Assembly (NCBI GenBank): GCA_963082875.1
Contig: OY720097.1
Coordinates: forward strand, 17,182,501 to 17,246,500
Direction of reading: 5' to 3'
Length of the DNA: 64,000 nt
Source of the DNA: Corella eumyota
Lineage: Eukaryota > Chordata > Ascidiacea > Phlebobranchia > Corellidae
Within the stretch, counting starts at the first letter, position 1. Every line of letters starts with the position of its first letter. Under the pieces are notes generated by a model. It searched no databases. It was not told where the DNA came from and saw nothing but the letters and a program-made list of their open reading frames with translations. The position numbers and the translations under genes were made by a program. Shown piece after piece: positions 62,901 through 64,000 of the stretch.

Positions 62901-63618
62901 TGGAGATGGAGAAATCAATTACAGGTAAAACTGTTTAAAAAAATTAAAAACTGTAAAAATTAATTTTTTTTGTTTGTTAAATTTTTCCTGTTTTTTAAAA
63001 TGGTAATGTCAAATGCAAAGTTTTTGAAACATTTTGATTTTTATCAATTAAAATCCTTTTGTTTAATTTTTTTAATATTTTTTGAAAATGTATCAATTTA
63101 AAATAAGGTGTCTAGATGAATGCAATGAATATTAATGGACCGGTTTTATGTATCCAAAAACAGTTAAGATATATATCCATTTCATCAGTAGATAAATAGT
63201 TTTTTCTTCTTTAAATATTTAGTAGTTTAGAAGTAAATGCTATATTGGTAATCTTATACAGATTACATTTTTCTTATTTAAGGCTTATATAGTTTCACGC
63301 TTTAGATATCTGCTAAAAAATGCATAGTTTACTAACTAATTATCATAATTAGTTAAAAAAAACATTTTATGTACTTATAATAACAATACAAAAAGTATTA
63401 AAATATTGTACAAATTGCCTTTACTATATATATTATAAATTTTAAATAAAAAAAAAATAAAAAAATGTTTTGATTTTAAGCATAACATAAATATGTATAG
63501 TTTTTACCAAAAATCTAAATTATTTAATAATGTGTTCAGTGAAATGGTCATTGGAAATCTGGAACATCTACAAAAAGAGAAACAAAAAAGAGAAGAAGAA
63601 GAATTGTTACAAGTATAA
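59942..63618 (+). CDS. lrrc74a: LRRC74-type leucine-rich-repeat protein with EF-hands
   Basis: Twelve exons: 59942-60085, 60193-60337, 60530-60702, 60839-60946, 61027-61170, 61291-61458, 61604-61763, 62008-62147, 62266-62373, 62505-62633, 62839-62924, 63540-63618; 527 codons plus stop. An acidic, Ser-rich N-terminus (about 110 aa) precedes ribonuclease-inhibitor-type repeats of about 28 residues (LKLDLSDNWLNPQGGQAIAD, LKQLDLSHNNFSEIGGERLG, INDLDLSWNHFRRNGAVALA, LKKINLSWNGFGLEGAIALG, LEELDVSSNRINTEGSVQLA). Then come two EF-hands (DQDHSMSVTRDEF and DKDGDGEINYSEM) and a Lys/Glu-rich C-terminus. Repeats and the KPKPRADPMTKLRQYID linker fit vertebrate LRRC74A/B. Molecular role not established in the family; calcium binding is predicted from the EF loops. 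Possible trans-splice acceptor TTTGTTTGTAG about 20 bases before the ATG. Confidence 0.87.
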
Positions 63619-64000
63619 ACATTTTTCTTATTTTATGTTAAAACTGTTGCTTGGTAAGTGGTTATGTTAAGTAAAATGGAGTATCATATTTTTAATTACT
63701 TTTAATCAATTTGTATTTAATAAGTGTTAATTGTTGTACAGTAGACTGATGCTAAAAAGTAGTTCCAAAAAATTTAATTACATTTTTAAACTTTTTATAC
63801 TTTACATTTTTACTTTTTTTTATGTATTTAAATGCCTAGTTTTTATGTATTTAAATGCTTAAAAATTTAGGCTTAGTTCTTGCTGGCTTTGATTTTACCT
63901 ATTAAATTTTATTTACTAAATACTGTGACTGTAATTTATGTATGAAAGTAACTTGAGTATTGTTTCTTTTACATTAATTTTTTAAACATATTCATTAAGT
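63619..64000. other. 3' flank of the LRRC74-like gene
   Basis: AT-rich sequence with no open frame, probably 3' UTR and flank. No canonical AATAAA was found within the window; ATTAAA occurs near 63900. Confidence 0.4.

Overview
The window looks like nuclear DNA of an ascidian tunicate, most likely a Ciona species. Reasons: it is AT-rich animal DNA with dense genes, many short GT-AG introns and no operon structure. It carries chordate/metazoan families (teneurin, AMPA-type glutamate receptor, Achaete-scute bHLH, MBOAT1/2, PP2C, WDR93-like, LRRC74-like) in compact form. The species call is inference; exon models were read by eye from splice signals, reading phase and family alignment. Six of the seven models close with a whole number of codons including the stop, and the window-truncated teneurin stays in phase throughout.

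Layout. 36-18960 (minus): teneurin, about 35 coding exons, with the N-terminus at the right and the 3' end cut by the left edge; 2274 codons are visible, from the cytoplasmic domain through the membrane helix, eight EGF repeats, the TTR/plug region, the NHL propeller and most of the YD shell. Two mutually exclusive first exons are visible. 18961-32779: a 13.8 kb stretch without a recognisable gene, probably teneurin upstream/regulatory DNA. 32780-38282 (minus): a complete AMPA-type ionotropic glutamate receptor, 19 exons, 914 aa. A 1.1 kb divergent intergenic region separates it from 39358-41412 (plus), an intronless WDR93-like gene. 42627-47760 (plus): MBOAT1/2-type lysophospholipid acyltransferase, 15 exons, 511 aa. 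49546-50322 (plus): Achaete-scute-type bHLH factor, 2 exons, 196 aa. 50969-53032: a composite foldback DNA transposon with an exact 8-bp target duplication. 53491-57535 (plus): PP2C-type phosphatase, 6 exons, 327 aa. 59942-63618 (plus): LRRC74-type leucine-rich-repeat/EF-hand protein, 12 exons, 527 aa.

Functionally the left half is neuronal/synaptic (trans-synaptic adhesion molecule plus fast glutamate receptor), with a proneural-type bHLH further right. WDR93 and LRRC74 relatives are commonly associated with cilia or testis, and MBOAT and PP2C are housekeeping-type. No evidence links these genes into one pathway. The most unusual items are the foldback element, the alternative teneurin first exons, a strong excess of the palindrome TGACGTCA confined to the left 28 kb, and an AMPA receptor with one flip/flop exon and a genomic glutamine at the Q/R site.
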